DNA of 64,000 nt, taken from contig CAXUEY010000002.1 in assembly GCA_964250225.1 (NCBI GenBank), positions 1 through 64,000 of the forward strand. The letters are read 5' to 3'. This stretch comes from Paraktedonobacter sp964250225. GTDB taxonomy: Bacteria; Chloroflexota; Ktedonobacteria; Ktedonobacterales; Ktedonobacteraceae. The notes beneath the pieces are model-generated. The model did not search any database. It saw only the letters and a program-made list of their open reading frames with translations, and had not been told where the DNA came from. Positions 40,788-50,069 of this stretch are shown here, in pieces (position 1 is the first letter of the stretch; every line of letters begins with the position of its first letter). The position numbers and the translations under genes were made by a program.

Positions 40788-41339
40788 TCACTCGAATAAT
40801 TGGTGGGAAAAAACCGCGGAAAACTGCCGGGTCTCACGCTGTTTGATTACCCTGGCCGGGACACCACCCACGATGGCATAGGCCGGAACATCGCGTGTGA
40901 CCATCGCTCCCGCCATGACAACCGCTCCCGCTCCAATGGTCACTCCAGGTAAGACCGTCGCGCGCATTCCTATCCATACGTGATCACCAATGACGACCGG
41001 TTTATAGAACACGGAAAACAGCGGATCGTTGATATCGTGCGAACCGGTCACCAGCCAGGTACCAGCTGAGATACTGACGTGCTCCCCAATCACCAGGCCG
41101 CCGGTAGTGTACAGCAGACAACCACGATTAATCACCGTCCCTCTCCCAATAGAAACTTTTTGCCCGCTGCTCCTGACTCCCGCCATTTGTATGTACTGCC
41201 CCATCAGAATAAACACATCTGGTTCAATGCGCCAGCCAAGCACATGGCGATACCATACGCGACGTAACGTATACGATGGGATGTGGCTGATCAGATGATT
41301 TGTGACATATCTGACCAGCGAGCTCGCTATCCGTCTCAT
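40788..41339 (-). CDS. Hexapeptide-repeat O-acetyltransferase
   Basis: A 183-residue left-handed beta-helix acyltransferase. Seen: imperfect hexapeptide repeats from about residue 60 (VSIGRGTVINRGCLLYTTGGLVIGEHVSISAGTW), the catalytic-type GSHDIND, and VVIGDHVWIGMRATVLPGVTIGAGAVVMAGAMVTRDVPAYAIVGGVPARVI as in WcaF/maltose acetyltransferases. It starts 1 bp after the flippase stop. Presumably acetylates a sugar of the repeat unit in the cytoplasm. Confidence 0.92.
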   Translation of the reverse strand: MRRIASSLVRYVTNHLISHIPSYTLRRVWYRHVLGWRIEPDVFILMGQYIQMAGVRSSGQKVSIGRGTVINRGCLLYTTGGLVIGEHVSISAGTWLVTGSHDINDPLFSVFYKPVVIGDHVWIGMRATVLPGVTIGAGAVVMAGAMVTRDVPAYAIVGGVPARVIKQRETRQFSAVFSHQLFE

Positions 41340-41340
41340 A

Positions 41341-43116
41341 CTACTGCACCTCTCCTACCGCTTCAGACTGAATACGTTTGTTTTTTAGAGGAATTATACG
41401 CAGAGTGGTATCATTCTCGTCATCTATACATGGCTCCTCAGTAGCTCTATATGGCTCAGGTTGAACTCTTTTCCTTCTCACAACTGGCAAACGCAGGGTA
41501 ATATCATCATCGCTTCCCTCTGAATGTGCCTCAAATTGAAGTTTCCTGGTTTGCACTGTGGCCAAATGGTAATCGCTCAACTGTCCATACACCGCAGGTA
41601 AAGATGGATTGGTAATCTGATCGTATATATTCTCATCAACGATGTTGGTTAAGAGTTCAGAGGCAACACCTGTCCGCTTGCTTTTTTTCCTGATGGCCTG
41701 CCTGAGTGACTGCATATCTTCTTGTGGGATCATCCGTAAAAAAACGGCGCTACCTACATACACCAGGAGCGCCACCGGAAAAATCAACACAATTGAGAGC
41801 GAACTGAGAAAGAAGGTCACCGCAGCCATGACAAGCGCAGATGCAAGAGCCTTACAACCTACTCTCACACTCTTCGCTGGTAATAGCTGCTTTTGAATCA
41901 GTATAATTGATATACACATGAGAAGTAATTCCGTTAAAGTTGTTACAAAAGCAGCTCCAATTTGTTGGTAGAGAGGAATAAGCAAGAGGTTTAAAGCAAG
42001 GTTGAAGACCAGGGCAATTGCCGCCATCAGCGGAATTTTCCTCTCACCTCTGGTACTGACAATAATATTACTCAAAAGAGTATTGATGTAGAGAAAGAGC
42101 AAGCCAGGCGCCAGAGCCTGAAGGACGGGAATTGAGTGAGTAAAATCCGCGCGGTGATAGAGAAAGCCGATAATATTTGGAGCAGCGACAATCATGAAAG
42201 TCGCGATGGGAATGGCACAAATCAGCAGAAGATTCATACTTTTCTCGATGGCCAGTTTGAGAGCCGTTTGAGAACGTGCATCCGCAGAGAGCTTTGAAAA
42301 AATCGGGTACATCACGGCGTTGATGATGAGGTTGGGAACAAACAACAGCGTATCGAAAAGACGATAGCCAGCCCCATACCATCCCACCACAGCAGTCGTG
42401 GTCATCAGGGAAAGCAAAACGGTATCGATGCGGTAGTAGATAACCCCCAGTATCCCATAAGCGACAAAGGGAATACTGCTGCGCACAAGGTTACGCATGA
42501 TCCCTATGTGAAATGTCAGGCGGCAGCCAACGCAACGAAAAAACCAGGCGGCCACCCAGATGCCATTGATCAACGATCCCCCCAACAGCACAAGGGCCAT
42601 CGTCTGCACAGTCGCGCCCTGTTTGAGGAGAATAAAGCCGACTGCAGCAGATAACCCTTTTTCAAGCATCATCCCAACAGACGGGAACATTGTGCGCGAA
42701 AATGCATAGTGCAATGCGGCAAAAGTGCTCACCAGCGATCCCACCAGCAAATCAATCCCGCAGATTGCCACGAGGTTCCACTGTTCCTGGCCATAGCCAA
42801 GTCCCCAGGCGAGGAGCAGAATACCTGTGTAAAGCACCGTCCACAGCAGCACTTTAATGAACAGGGTGTTCCACAAATAGGCGTGGGCTTTATCCGGGTC
42901 TTCAGCTACATCGCGCGTGAGTTGCTGATTAAAGCCAAACTCCACAGGAAAACCGATCAGCGCGACAAACATGGTGGCGAAATAGAGTTCGCCAAATTTG
43001 ACATCGCCAAGAAATCTCCCATACGCAATGGTTAAACCTAAGGTCGATATCCATGTCACAAGTTGCCCAAAGAGAGAGATTAACGTGTTATTGATGATTT
43101 TACGGAGTTCCTGCAT
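41341..43116 (-). CDS. Wzx-type polysaccharide flippase with a long cytoplasmic tail
   Basis: A 591-residue membrane protein of the polysaccharide-biosynthesis (MOP/MATE-like) exporter family. Seen: about 12-14 spans over residues 1-455, opening LRKIINNTLISLFGQLVTWISTLGLTIAYGRFLG and KFGELYFATMFVALIGFPVEFGFNQQLTRDVAEDP, then an unusual hydrophilic tail of about 130 residues rich in Arg, Glu and Asp with two similar DDDITLRLP / ENDTTLRIIP segments. It flips lipid-linked units. First gene of the block; the tail is absent from ordinary Wzx proteins (about 400-480 residues). Confidence 0.9.
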   Translation of the reverse strand: MQELRKIINNTLISLFGQLVTWISTLGLTIAYGRFLGDVKFGELYFATMFVALIGFPVEFGFNQQLTRDVAEDPDKAHAYLWNTLFIKVLLWTVLYTGILLLAWGLGYGQEQWNLVAICGIDLLVGSLVSTFAALHYAFSRTMFPSVGMMLEKGLSAAVGFILLKQGATVQTMALVLLGGSLINGIWVAAWFFRCVGCRLTFHIGIMRNLVRSSIPFVAYGILGVIYYRIDTVLLSLMTTTAVVGWYGAGYRLFDTLLFVPNLIINAVMYPIFSKLSADARSQTALKLAIEKSMNLLLICAIPIATFMIVAAPNIIGFLYHRADFTHSIPVLQALAPGLLFLYINTLLSNIIVSTRGERKIPLMAAIALVFNLALNLLLIPLYQQIGAAFVTTLTELLLMCISIILIQKQLLPAKSVRVGCKALASALVMAAVTFFLSSLSIVLIFPVALLVYVGSAVFLRMIPQEDMQSLRQAIRKKSKRTGVASELLTNIVDENIYDQITNPSLPAVYGQLSDYHLATVQTRKLQFEAHSEGSDDDITLRLPVVRRKRVQPEPYRATEEPCIDDENDTTLRIIPLKNKRIQSEAVGEVQ

Positions 43117-43560
43117 ATATGTAAGCCTTCATAAGAATGCTATCCATCCCTTAGATAAGTGCTTATTGCTTGCCTGTACCATTACGATAGCAGTCGGCAT
43201 TTGCAAAACGCGTGTTCATCCTGGTGGAGAATCGATGCACTTCTCCTTGCTCGTGTGTAAAAACGAATCCCGGGCATTGCATGCGGTCAAGTGAACAAAA
43301 TCTCAGGTAGGGCCAACATAGCTGTAGAGAAATCCATTCTTTTGTGTGAAAAGAACATCGATTTTCTACCAGCATCACCATTCCTTTGCCAGGGGCATCA
43401 TGGTATTTTGAATTGTGCAGGAACAATTCTATCGACGAGGATGCGGCGTTGACGCGCTTCGATCCCAGCCAGTCAAGTCTCTTTTCGCATAACAAGCAAA
43501 GCATGAGCGGTCGCAACAAACTGATCATGAAAAATAGAGAACAGATAAAGGGGTAGCTTC
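43117..43560. other. Divergent intergenic region without recognisable gene
   Basis: 444 bp between the flippase and FemAB-like genes. Open frames here lack ribosome sites and family-like sequence. No strong repeat or consensus promoter was seen, though both divergent promoters must lie here. Confidence 0.5.
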
Positions 43561-44607
43561 ATGGCGCAGGGTACATTAATTAATACGGGTTTGCAAACAT
43601 TTCTGGCGGCGCAGGCCAGCAACGATTTCTATTACACTCCAGGCTGGCTCGATTTGATTCCGTCGTTCTATAGCTATACGCTGATTCCACTCACCACCAC
43701 CGATAACTGTGGGCGCATCACCGGATTTCTGCCGCTCTGTTCTATCAACAGCCCGCTGACCGGACGCCGTCTGGTCTCGCTGCCTTTCTCTGATACCTGT
43801 CCCCTGCTGGCTGAAGACGAGACGAGCGCCAACACACTGATTGACCAGGCGATCCAATTAGCCCGCCAGAAACAGGTGCGCTACCTGGAACTGCGTACTG
43901 GCCAGAATGAGACACTGGCCCGGCGCGACGACCTGGCAACGACGCAGCTCTACGCGAACTGGCTGGTCACGCTCGATGCTGATCCCCAGGTCCCCTATAA
44001 ACGTCTGCACCAGGGGGCGCGTCGCAAGATCAAAAAAGCACGCAGCCTGGGGGTGCAGGTGCGCATTGCGGAAAAGCGAGCAGATATGCTGGAATATTAC
44101 CGCCTGCATCTGCTGACACGCACAAAAAAACATGGCATGCCCGCTCAACCACTCGCGTTCTTTCTGCGTCTGTGGGACACCTGCGCGGCCAGCGGCCAGC
44201 TTCATCTTGAACTGGCTGAGTACGAGGGAAAGGTTGTGGCGGCGCATATCACAGCGTTTTACGGCAAAACGGCGCGCTATCTGTATGGCGCTTCCGACGA
44301 ACGCTACCATGAGCTGGGGGCCGGCCACTTGCTGACCTGGGAGGAGATTGCCTGGGGTTGCCAACACGGTTATCAGCAGCTCGATCTTGGCCGCACCGCC
44401 TACGCCAACCCCGGCCTGATGCAATACAAACGCAGCTGGGGCGCGCGCGAAGAACCTGCCCCTTACTACTACTACCCAGCCATCCAGGGTCTCGCGGCCA
44501 CCCCCGAAAGCAGCCGGAAATATCAACTGCTGACGCGCTGCTGGAAACGTTTGCCGCTGGCCATTTCTGGTCCATTGGGAGGGTATCTTTACCGACATTT
44601 AGGGTAA
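43561..44607 (+). CDS. FemAB/BioF2-like GNAT acyltransferase
   Basis: A 348-residue protein of the FemAB-like GNAT group. Seen: an N-terminal half with FYYTPGWLDLIPSFYSY and GRITGFLPLCSINSPLTGRRLVSLPFSD, then YKRLHQGARRKIKKARSLGVQVRI, and the C-terminal GNAT half LAEYEGKVVAAHITAFYGKTARYLYGASDERYHELGAGHLLTWEEI with FDLGRT-like LDLGRTAYANPGLMQYKRSWG. Known relatives transfer amino acids to peptidoglycan or act in exopolysaccharide systems. AAAGGGG precedes the ATG. Next to the polysaccharide block but transcribed away from it. Confidence 0.87.
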   Translation: MAQGTLINTGLQTFLAAQASNDFYYTPGWLDLIPSFYSYTLIPLTTTDNCGRITGFLPLCSINSPLTGRRLVSLPFSDTCPLLAEDETSANTLIDQAIQLARQKQVRYLELRTGQNETLARRDDLATTQLYANWLVTLDADPQVPYKRLHQGARRKIKKARSLGVQVRIAEKRADMLEYYRLHLLTRTKKHGMPAQPLAFFLRLWDTCAASGQLHLELAEYEGKVVAAHITAFYGKTARYLYGASDERYHELGAGHLLTWEEIAWGCQHGYQQLDLGRTAYANPGLMQYKRSWGAREEPAPYYYYPAIQGLAATPESSRKYQLLTRCWKRLPLAISGPLGGYLYRHLG

Positions 44608-44644
44608 TTTTGCAAGTAGTAGTCAAAAGGCAGCTAGAGACCCA

Positions 44645-45919
44645 CTATACCGCGGCCTTCTCCATCTGCTTCAACTTTGGATTGACCAGGATCGAGAGCG
44701 TCGCAGCCAGATAGAGCGCACCCATCACAGCCAGGGTGACACGCAGGCCGAGCCAGTGTACGACAAAGCCGCTCGCGAACGTGCCCAGCGGGATACCGGC
44801 CATTACGCCCGCGCCAAGCAGCCCGTAAACACGCGCGCGCATCTCTGGCGGGAGGCGCTCCTGCAAGACGGTGCTGATCAGCGAATTGATCGGGCTAATG
44901 GCCAGACCACCCAGTAGATACCAACCCAGCATAAGGGGGAAATTACCGGTCAGCAGTACCCAGAAGCGCAGCGCTCCCCCAATGGTGAAGGCAAGACCGA
45001 AGGTCAGGCGGCGTGGGAAACGATGGCCGATGGTTCCAAAGATGACCGTGCCAACAAAAGCCATGCCACCCGCCGCCGCAATCAGAATGCCGTAGGGGAG
45101 CGCGCTGTGAAAAGTCTGCAGCATATAGGCCGGTGAGACTACCGCGAAATTGGCATCATCCAACATGTTTGTCACCAGCACCACAAGGACGATGGTGAGA
45201 ATAACCACATCTCGCCGCACAAAACGCAAGCCTTCTCCCAGTTGGGCAAAGTAGCTCTGTTGCGGCGTCTCGCTCGCTGTTTCCTGGTTATGGAGGATGA
45301 TTCGGGGGACGAACAAGCCGATCAGGAGCGCGGAACAGGCGAACGAGGTAGCATCAAGCCAGAGCAAATTGCTCGTACCAATCAGCGCAATCAGCACCCC
45401 GGCCAGCGGCGCCCCAAAGAAACGTGAGATACGCACCACGCCGTCGCTCCAGGCGTTGGCTCGTTCCAGACGCATATGCGCGACATGGGCCAGGTCCGGC
45501 ACCATCGACGAACGCGCGGTATCTGCCGGTGATCTGAGCAGGCCGCCGATAAAGACCAGGGCGAGCAATTGCCAGAAGGCCAGCCCAACGGTGTAATAGA
45601 GCAGCGGCACGAGCATGATAGTGGTGCCGCTGAGGATATCACCGAGCACGCTGGTGCGTTTGTAGCCCAGTCGATCCACCAGTGCGCTGCCGAAGAAGCT
45701 CGAAAGCACCAGGGGCAACGCCGAACAGAAGCCGGTAATACCCATCTGGATCACACTGCCCGTGGTCAGCAAAACAAACCAGGGAATAGCCAGCAACGTC
45801 AACATGTCGCCAACAGCGGAGACCAGATTGCCCAGAAAAAAAGCGTAGATGGGCCACGCCACTCTTTCTGGCAGTTCCAGAGGTTGTGAGGCGATTTCCT
45901 GTGTGACATTCTCGCTCAT
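44645..45919 (-). CDS. MFS transporter coupled to a zinc-ribbon ECF sigma factor
   Basis: A 424-residue major-facilitator protein with about 12 spans. Seen: GSALVDRLGYKRTSVLGDILSGTTI (motif A region) after span 2, and a repeated second half with FGTIGHRFPRRLTFGLAFTIGG; MFS_3/enterobactin-exporter-like, i.e. probable efflux. Its ATG overlaps the stop of the preceding sigma-factor gene by ATGA. Substrate unknown. Its C-terminus converges on the FemAB-like gene. Confidence 0.9.
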   Translation of the reverse strand: MSENVTQEIASQPLELPERVAWPIYAFFLGNLVSAVGDMLTLLAIPWFVLLTTGSVIQMGITGFCSALPLVLSSFFGSALVDRLGYKRTSVLGDILSGTTIMLVPLLYYTVGLAFWQLLALVFIGGLLRSPADTARSSMVPDLAHVAHMRLERANAWSDGVVRISRFFGAPLAGVLIALIGTSNLLWLDATSFACSALLIGLFVPRIILHNQETASETPQQSYFAQLGEGLRFVRRDVVILTIVLVVLVTNMLDDANFAVVSPAYMLQTFHSALPYGILIAAAGGMAFVGTVIFGTIGHRFPRRLTFGLAFTIGGALRFWVLLTGNFPLMLGWYLLGGLAISPINSLISTVLQERLPPEMRARVYGLLGAGVMAGIPLGTFASGFVVHWLGLRVTLAVMGALYLAATLSILVNPKLKQMEKAAV

Positions 45920-47118
45920 TTACTCCCCCCATAGATCTTCAGCACCTCATACGTCTCATAGTCGGAGATGATCTCGAAGCTGGCAGGGTCGATCACGCTC
46001 TCAAAGCGCGTAACGATGGCAGAGCGGCCCGCGAATTCAATAGTGTGATAGGGCAACTGGTGGATGCGCGGATGGATGCGCGAGAAAGCTCTGCCTTCGG
46101 GTAGAGAGAGGCATAGGGATTCCAGGGTGGTACAATTGGTACTCTGGCAATGCGCGCAAGTGACGGCAACCAGACGCTCGTTCTGACCCCAGACCCACTT
46201 GAGCGAATCCTGGTTCAGCCAGCTTAACTCGCGCACCTCTTCTGCTGGACCGAGCCTGGTTTGATTACGTTGGCCGCAGGTATCGCATACGCTTGAGCCA
46301 TCGCGCAACGCCTGACGGTAATAGTCATGGCTCCATTCCAGCAAACGGGTGTAGGCAGGCTTGTAAGTTTTTACGCCTTTGAGCACTGGCAGTTGCTCGC
46401 TTTTACTCAACACCTCGTTGCCTGGACTGCACGCGGGACACTTGAGATAGAGCAAACCGCGCTCAGGCTGCTTTCTGCCCAACAAACGATGTTTCCCGCA
46501 CAGATTACACCATAACGACGTTTGCTCCCACATCTGGGGAGTTGCCAGCGTGGTATATGCCTGCATCGCCTGCTGCATATCGCTGGTGAGCACTTTGCGC
46601 AGGGCCAGTCTGCCGCGTTGCAGGCGCATGGCAATAGCGCTGGGGTTGGTGCCCAGTTGCTCGGCAATCTCGGCCAGGGGCGATTCTTCGACATAGTGCT
46701 TGACCAGCACGGACCTGGTTTCATCCGGCAGCAGGGCCAGGGCGCGATCCAGCAGGTTGACCAGTTCTCTGCGCTCCAGCTCGACCTCCAGGTCAAACTC
46801 GTCGGTCACCAGTTCCTCCAGCGTTGCCGCGCCCTGGTCCTCCTCGCTTGCAAACAGTTCTATACGATGCGCCTGGTCGCGTCCGTGCTGGCGCAACCAG
46901 CGCAGCGAGACGTTGCGGGCGATCCCGCTGATCCATTGCGCGCGTTTCTCCTGGTCGCGCAACTCCTGTATATGCCGCCAGACCAGAAAGAGCGTCTCCT
47001 GCGCCAGATCCTCGGCTATATCCTGATTGCCCGTCAACTTGCCGCACAAACCCACCAGCCGCGCGCGTTCTTGAGGCGACAAAAATTCTTCGGCAATTCC
47101 GCTGATTTGCATTTCCAT
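45916..47118 (-). CDS. ECF-like sigma factor with two C-terminal zinc ribbons
   Basis: A 400-residue fusion. Residues 15-80 form sigma region 2 (GNQDIAEDLAQETLFLVWRHI), 118-178 region 4 (LLPDETRSVLVKHYVEESPLAEIAEQLGTNPSAIAMRLQRGRLALRK). The 200-residue extension carries four CxxC pairs at 204/207, 227/230, 278/281 and 321/324, spaced as two four-cysteine zinc ribbons, and a C-terminal alpha/beta segment. C-terminal extensions of ECF factors often sense signals or hold the factor inactive. ATGA overlap with an MFS gene suggests that it regulates a transport response. No anti-sigma gene is adjacent. Confidence 0.85.
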   Translation of the reverse strand: MEMQISGIAEEFLSPQERARLVGLCGKLTGNQDIAEDLAQETLFLVWRHIQELRDQEKRAQWISGIARNVSLRWLRQHGRDQAHRIELFASEEDQGAATLEELVTDEFDLEVELERRELVNLLDRALALLPDETRSVLVKHYVEESPLAEIAEQLGTNPSAIAMRLQRGRLALRKVLTSDMQQAMQAYTTLATPQMWEQTSLWCNLCGKHRLLGRKQPERGLLYLKCPACSPGNEVLSKSEQLPVLKGVKTYKPAYTRLLEWSHDYYRQALRDGSSVCDTCGQRNQTRLGPAEEVRELSWLNQDSLKWVWGQNERLVAVTCAHCQSTNCTTLESLCLSLPEGRAFSRIHPRIHQLPYHTIEFAGRSAIVTRFESVIDPASFEIISDYETYEVLKIYGGSK

Positions 47119-47410
47119 ATCCTTCTCCTTCCAGCTCTTGAAAGCGTCTCTGTATATATGTCGCTTTTGGAACGCGCCCGATAACGCAATTTTTGGGCGA
47201 TTGAGATTTTCCCTCTGCCCAGACTTATTCAGCAGAAGATTTTATCAACACGCTGCCTCAGCATCGTACCAAATCCACATGCTATGCAAATGTATCCCTT
47301 GCATCTGGAAAAGGAACGCTCTATAATGCCCTCATGTACGGCGGATATCGCACGTAAGGAATACACCGAACGTATTATATAAACCACACATAAGAATGGA
47401 GATGATCACC

Positions 47411-48049
47411 ATGCCACCAGATGAAGAGAGCGAGTCAGTCCTATCAGAACAAGTGCCTGTGATGATGCCCGATCTCCCTCCGATGCTCAGGGTGCATACA
47501 GCGCCACAGTTTAAGGCTTTCGGCGATGCCACGCGTTCGCGCATTCTGAACCTCATTAAATTTGAGCCACTGACAGCCAAACAGATTGGGGGAAAGCTGA
47601 ATATTCCACCTGGCACCATTGGCCATCACCTGCAAGTGCTGGAGGCGGCTGGGCTGGCTCAAATCGTGGCGCGGCGTTTAATACATGGCATCGTGGCGAA
47701 ATATTACACACGGACAGCTCGTCTCTTTCAATTCGACATTCCTCCAGACGTTTCGCTCGCAACAGAGGAATCGCTGCGTATGCTTACAGAAGCACGCGAG
47801 CAATTAACTGATGCGCTGCTGATCGGCGGAGATGAAACGACCTGTAAAACGGGGTTTCCACATGCTCGCCTCTCGCGGGAACGCGCCGAGGAGTTCCACA
47901 AGCGCCTGTTTGATCTCGTGTATGAATTTGCCACCGAGCCATCTGATCATGCTGGTCAGGTGTATGGCTTCTGTGCAGCATTTTTTCTGGCCCCACCCTA
48001 TTTACAATCGTCCCCTACTGCTACCGACGGAGATAATGCAACGGTATAG
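47411..48049 (+). CDS. ArsR-type winged-helix regulator
   Basis: A 212-residue regulator from ATG 47411 (GGAG 9 nt upstream; ATG 47396 has none). Seen: the ArsR helix-turn-helix (KAFGDATRSRILNLIKFEPLTAKQIGGKLNIPPGTIGHHLQVLEAAGLAQIVARRLIHGIVAKYYTRTARLF) at about 35-115 and a helical C-terminal half. No metal-binding cysteine pair. The MFS gene begins 9 bp after its stop, so it is the likely local repressor of that exporter. Confidence 0.9.
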   Translation: MPPDEESESVLSEQVPVMMPDLPPMLRVHTAPQFKAFGDATRSRILNLIKFEPLTAKQIGGKLNIPPGTIGHHLQVLEAAGLAQIVARRLIHGIVAKYYTRTARLFQFDIPPDVSLATEESLRMLTEAREQLTDALLIGGDETTCKTGFPHARLSRERAEEFHKRLFDLVYEFATEPSDHAGQVYGFCAAFFLAPPYLQSSPTATDGDNATV

Positions 48050-48058
48050 GAGGCTGTT

Positions 48059-49348
48059 ATGGCAACGCAACAACCTGAACAGGTTCCAGCTCCACGGCAG
48101 TTCAATGCCAACTTCTGGAAATATTGGACTGGCCAGACAATCTCGAATTTTGGAAGTTCTATCACGCTGTTTGCTCTACCCCTGCTGGTCTACAAACTCA
48201 CGGGTTCCGCGCTCAACCTGGGTATCTCTTCGGCGGCGAATATGTTGCCTTACCTGTTGTTCGGTCTGCTGCTAGGCGCGTGGACTGATCGCGTGGACCG
48301 CAAACGCATGATGATTCTGACCGATATTGGACGCGCTGCGGTGATCGCCACGATTCCTTTGCTGGCCTGGTTTGGCACCCTCGCTGTGTGGTGGATCTAT
48401 CTGGTGGGCTTCCTGCAATCAACGCTGACCATCTGCTTCGAGTCCGGTCAGTTCGCGGCTATCCCCAGCCTGGTTGATCAGAACGACCTGGTGACGGCGA
48501 ACGGGCGCATTTATGCCAGCTACTCGGCTGCCAGCATCGCGGGACCGGTTCTGGCCGGTGTGCTGGTCGCGTTTATCCCGCTAGCGTCGCTGATGTCGCT
48601 GGATGCCCTGTCTTTTCTGGTCTCCTCGCTCTCCATTGCATGGGTCACAATGAGCTTTAACGCACATCAGGATAAGCAGAGCGAACGGAAACACATTTTA
48701 CAGGATGTTTCTGAGGGTTTGCGCTATGTCTGGCGCCATCCTGTGCTGCGCAACATCTCGCTGATGATGGCGTTGGTCAACTTTGTGACAGCCACATATA
48801 TTGCCCAGCTTGTACTGTTCGCCAAAGAGCGCTTACTGGCCAATGATACGCAGGTCGGGCTACTTTATACTGCGGAGAGCGTCGGCGTGGTGGTACTCGC
48901 TTTATTGGCAGGTCAATTGCGCAAACGCTGGACCTTCAGCAGAGTTGCATTGGGCGCGCTGATGTGCTGTGGTCTCTTTACCCTTACGCTGGCCCTCACG
49001 CGCTCCTACTGGCTGGCGCTCATTTTTGTAGCACTGGAACAGGGCTGTGCCATCCTGTTCAATATCAACACGGGCAGTCTACGCCAGGCAATTGTACCCA
49101 ATCACCTTTTGGGGCGTGTGTTGAGCATAGCCAGTGTTCTGGCCTGGTCAGCGATCCCGCTGGGTGCGCTGTTGGGAGGCTTCATTATCAACGCGACTCA
49201 TCAGGTGGCGCTGGTGTACGCGGTGATCGGTATCCTGACGATACTGATTCCTTGCGGCTTTGCCTTCACACCACTGGGGCACGCAGAACGCTACCTGCCA
49301 AAGAAAGAGGAGCAGCAGGTCGAGGCGCCCGTTGCAGAGGTGGGATAG
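48059..49348 (+). CDS. MFS transporter (MFS_3-like exporter)
   Basis: A 429-residue, 12-span protein. Seen: NFWKYWTGQTISNFGSSITLFALPLLVYKLTGSALNLG, motif A GAWTDRVDRKRMMILTDIGRA and AIVPNHLLGRVLSIASVLAWSAIPLGALLGG, hallmark segments of drug or macrolide-exporter-like MFS_3 proteins. AGGAGG is 7 nt before the ATG. Cotranscribed with the ArsR-type regulator. Substrate unknown. Confidence 0.92.
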   Translation: MATQQPEQVPAPRQFNANFWKYWTGQTISNFGSSITLFALPLLVYKLTGSALNLGISSAANMLPYLLFGLLLGAWTDRVDRKRMMILTDIGRAAVIATIPLLAWFGTLAVWWIYLVGFLQSTLTICFESGQFAAIPSLVDQNDLVTANGRIYASYSAASIAGPVLAGVLVAFIPLASLMSLDALSFLVSSLSIAWVTMSFNAHQDKQSERKHILQDVSEGLRYVWRHPVLRNISLMMALVNFVTATYIAQLVLFAKERLLANDTQVGLLYTAESVGVVVLALLAGQLRKRWTFSRVALGALMCCGLFTLTLALTRSYWLALIFVALEQGCAILFNINTGSLRQAIVPNHLLGRVLSIASVLAWSAIPLGALLGGFIINATHQVALVYAVIGILTILIPCGFAFTPLGHAERYLPKKEEQQVEAPVAEVG

Positions 49349-49374
49349 ATCTGGATATGGCAGCGAAAGGATTT

Positions 49375-49408
49375 GGGCACATTACCTGATAAGCAGAGTA
49401 ATGCGCCC
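49375..49408. terminator. Inverted repeat between convergent MFS and membrane-module genes
   Basis: GGGCACATTAC (49375-49385) and GTAATGCGCCC (49398-49408): 10 of 11 pairs, loop 12 nt, between stops at 49348 and 49437. On the plus strand it is followed by ATTCTCTTCT. Probable bidirectional terminator. Confidence 0.5.
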
Positions 49409-49436
49409 ATTCTCTTCTGATGAATCTATATACCAC

Positions 49437-50069
49437 TTAGCGTGTCGAATGCACCTGATCTTCCGAAACAAATTCGCTGCTTTCCTTCTCTGGTATCTCA
49501 TCTTGAGCCAGAGGAGCAAACTGTGGCGCTTTGCGTTTGCTGGCCATGATGACCATGAAAATGACCAGACTGTACAGGGGCAGCAGGCCGATCACCCAGG
49601 CCATCCACATTGGCATGACGGGTGGGTGTGCCGCGCTTAGAGGTAGAGAAACCTGCCCCGTACCCTGCGGTCCCGACACGATGATATGCAGCGTCCAGGG
49701 GCCTTGCTGCACAATGTTGACGCTGCCGGGCACACCATCCGGGCCATTCTGGTGCTGGCTGATGTCAGCCACGGCGACGGGCGCATCAATGCCGTGACCG
49801 GGGATAGCTGAGAGCGCGTAGGTTATCCTGGCGGCTGGCTCATGCTGCACGGACAGCGCGAAGGGAAAGGCGTAGCCTGGATTCGCCTGATCAGAGTAAA
49901 AGGTGACGGCGAGCTGGTAGGGGCCGGCGCTGGTGTGGACAACGCGCGCCGGGCCACCATGCAGCACGGGCGAGAGCAGGATTTGCAAGAGTACAACAAT
50001 GACGGTGCCCAATGCCAGCAGTGCGCTCGCGAGCAGGGCAATCTGGAAGCCTTTCCACCTGTTCTTCAT
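49437..50069 (-). CDS. Extracytoplasmic YtkA/FixH-like domain protein, membrane-anchored
   Basis: A 210-residue protein. Seen: N-terminal span (QIALLASALLALGTVIVVLLQILLSPVL), an Ig-like outside domain (GPYQLAVTFYSDQANPGYAFPFALSVQ; GPWTLHIIVSGPQGTGQVSLPL) of the type called YtkA-like, a C-terminal span (MAWVIGLLPLYSLVIFMVIMA) and a charged tail. Its ATG follows the stop of the upstream gene with no gap (TAG-ATG). YtkA-like domains often accompany copper or oxidase assembly; no Met/His copper cluster is obvious here. Confidence 0.6.
   Translation of the reverse strand: MKNRWKGFQIALLASALLALGTVIVVLLQILLSPVLHGGPARVVHTSAGPYQLAVTFYSDQANPGYAFPFALSVQHEPAARITYALSAIPGHGIDAPVAVADISQHQNGPDGVPGSVNIVQQGPWTLHIIVSGPQGTGQVSLPLSAAHPPVMPMWMAWVIGLLPLYSLVIFMVIMASKRKAPQFAPLAQDEIPEKESSEFVSEDQVHSTR

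Noticed and set aside
43163..43528. Minus-strand 121-codon frame in the flippase upstream region
   Set aside because: No ribosome site, odd residue composition and no family resemblance; probably non-coding promoter DNA.
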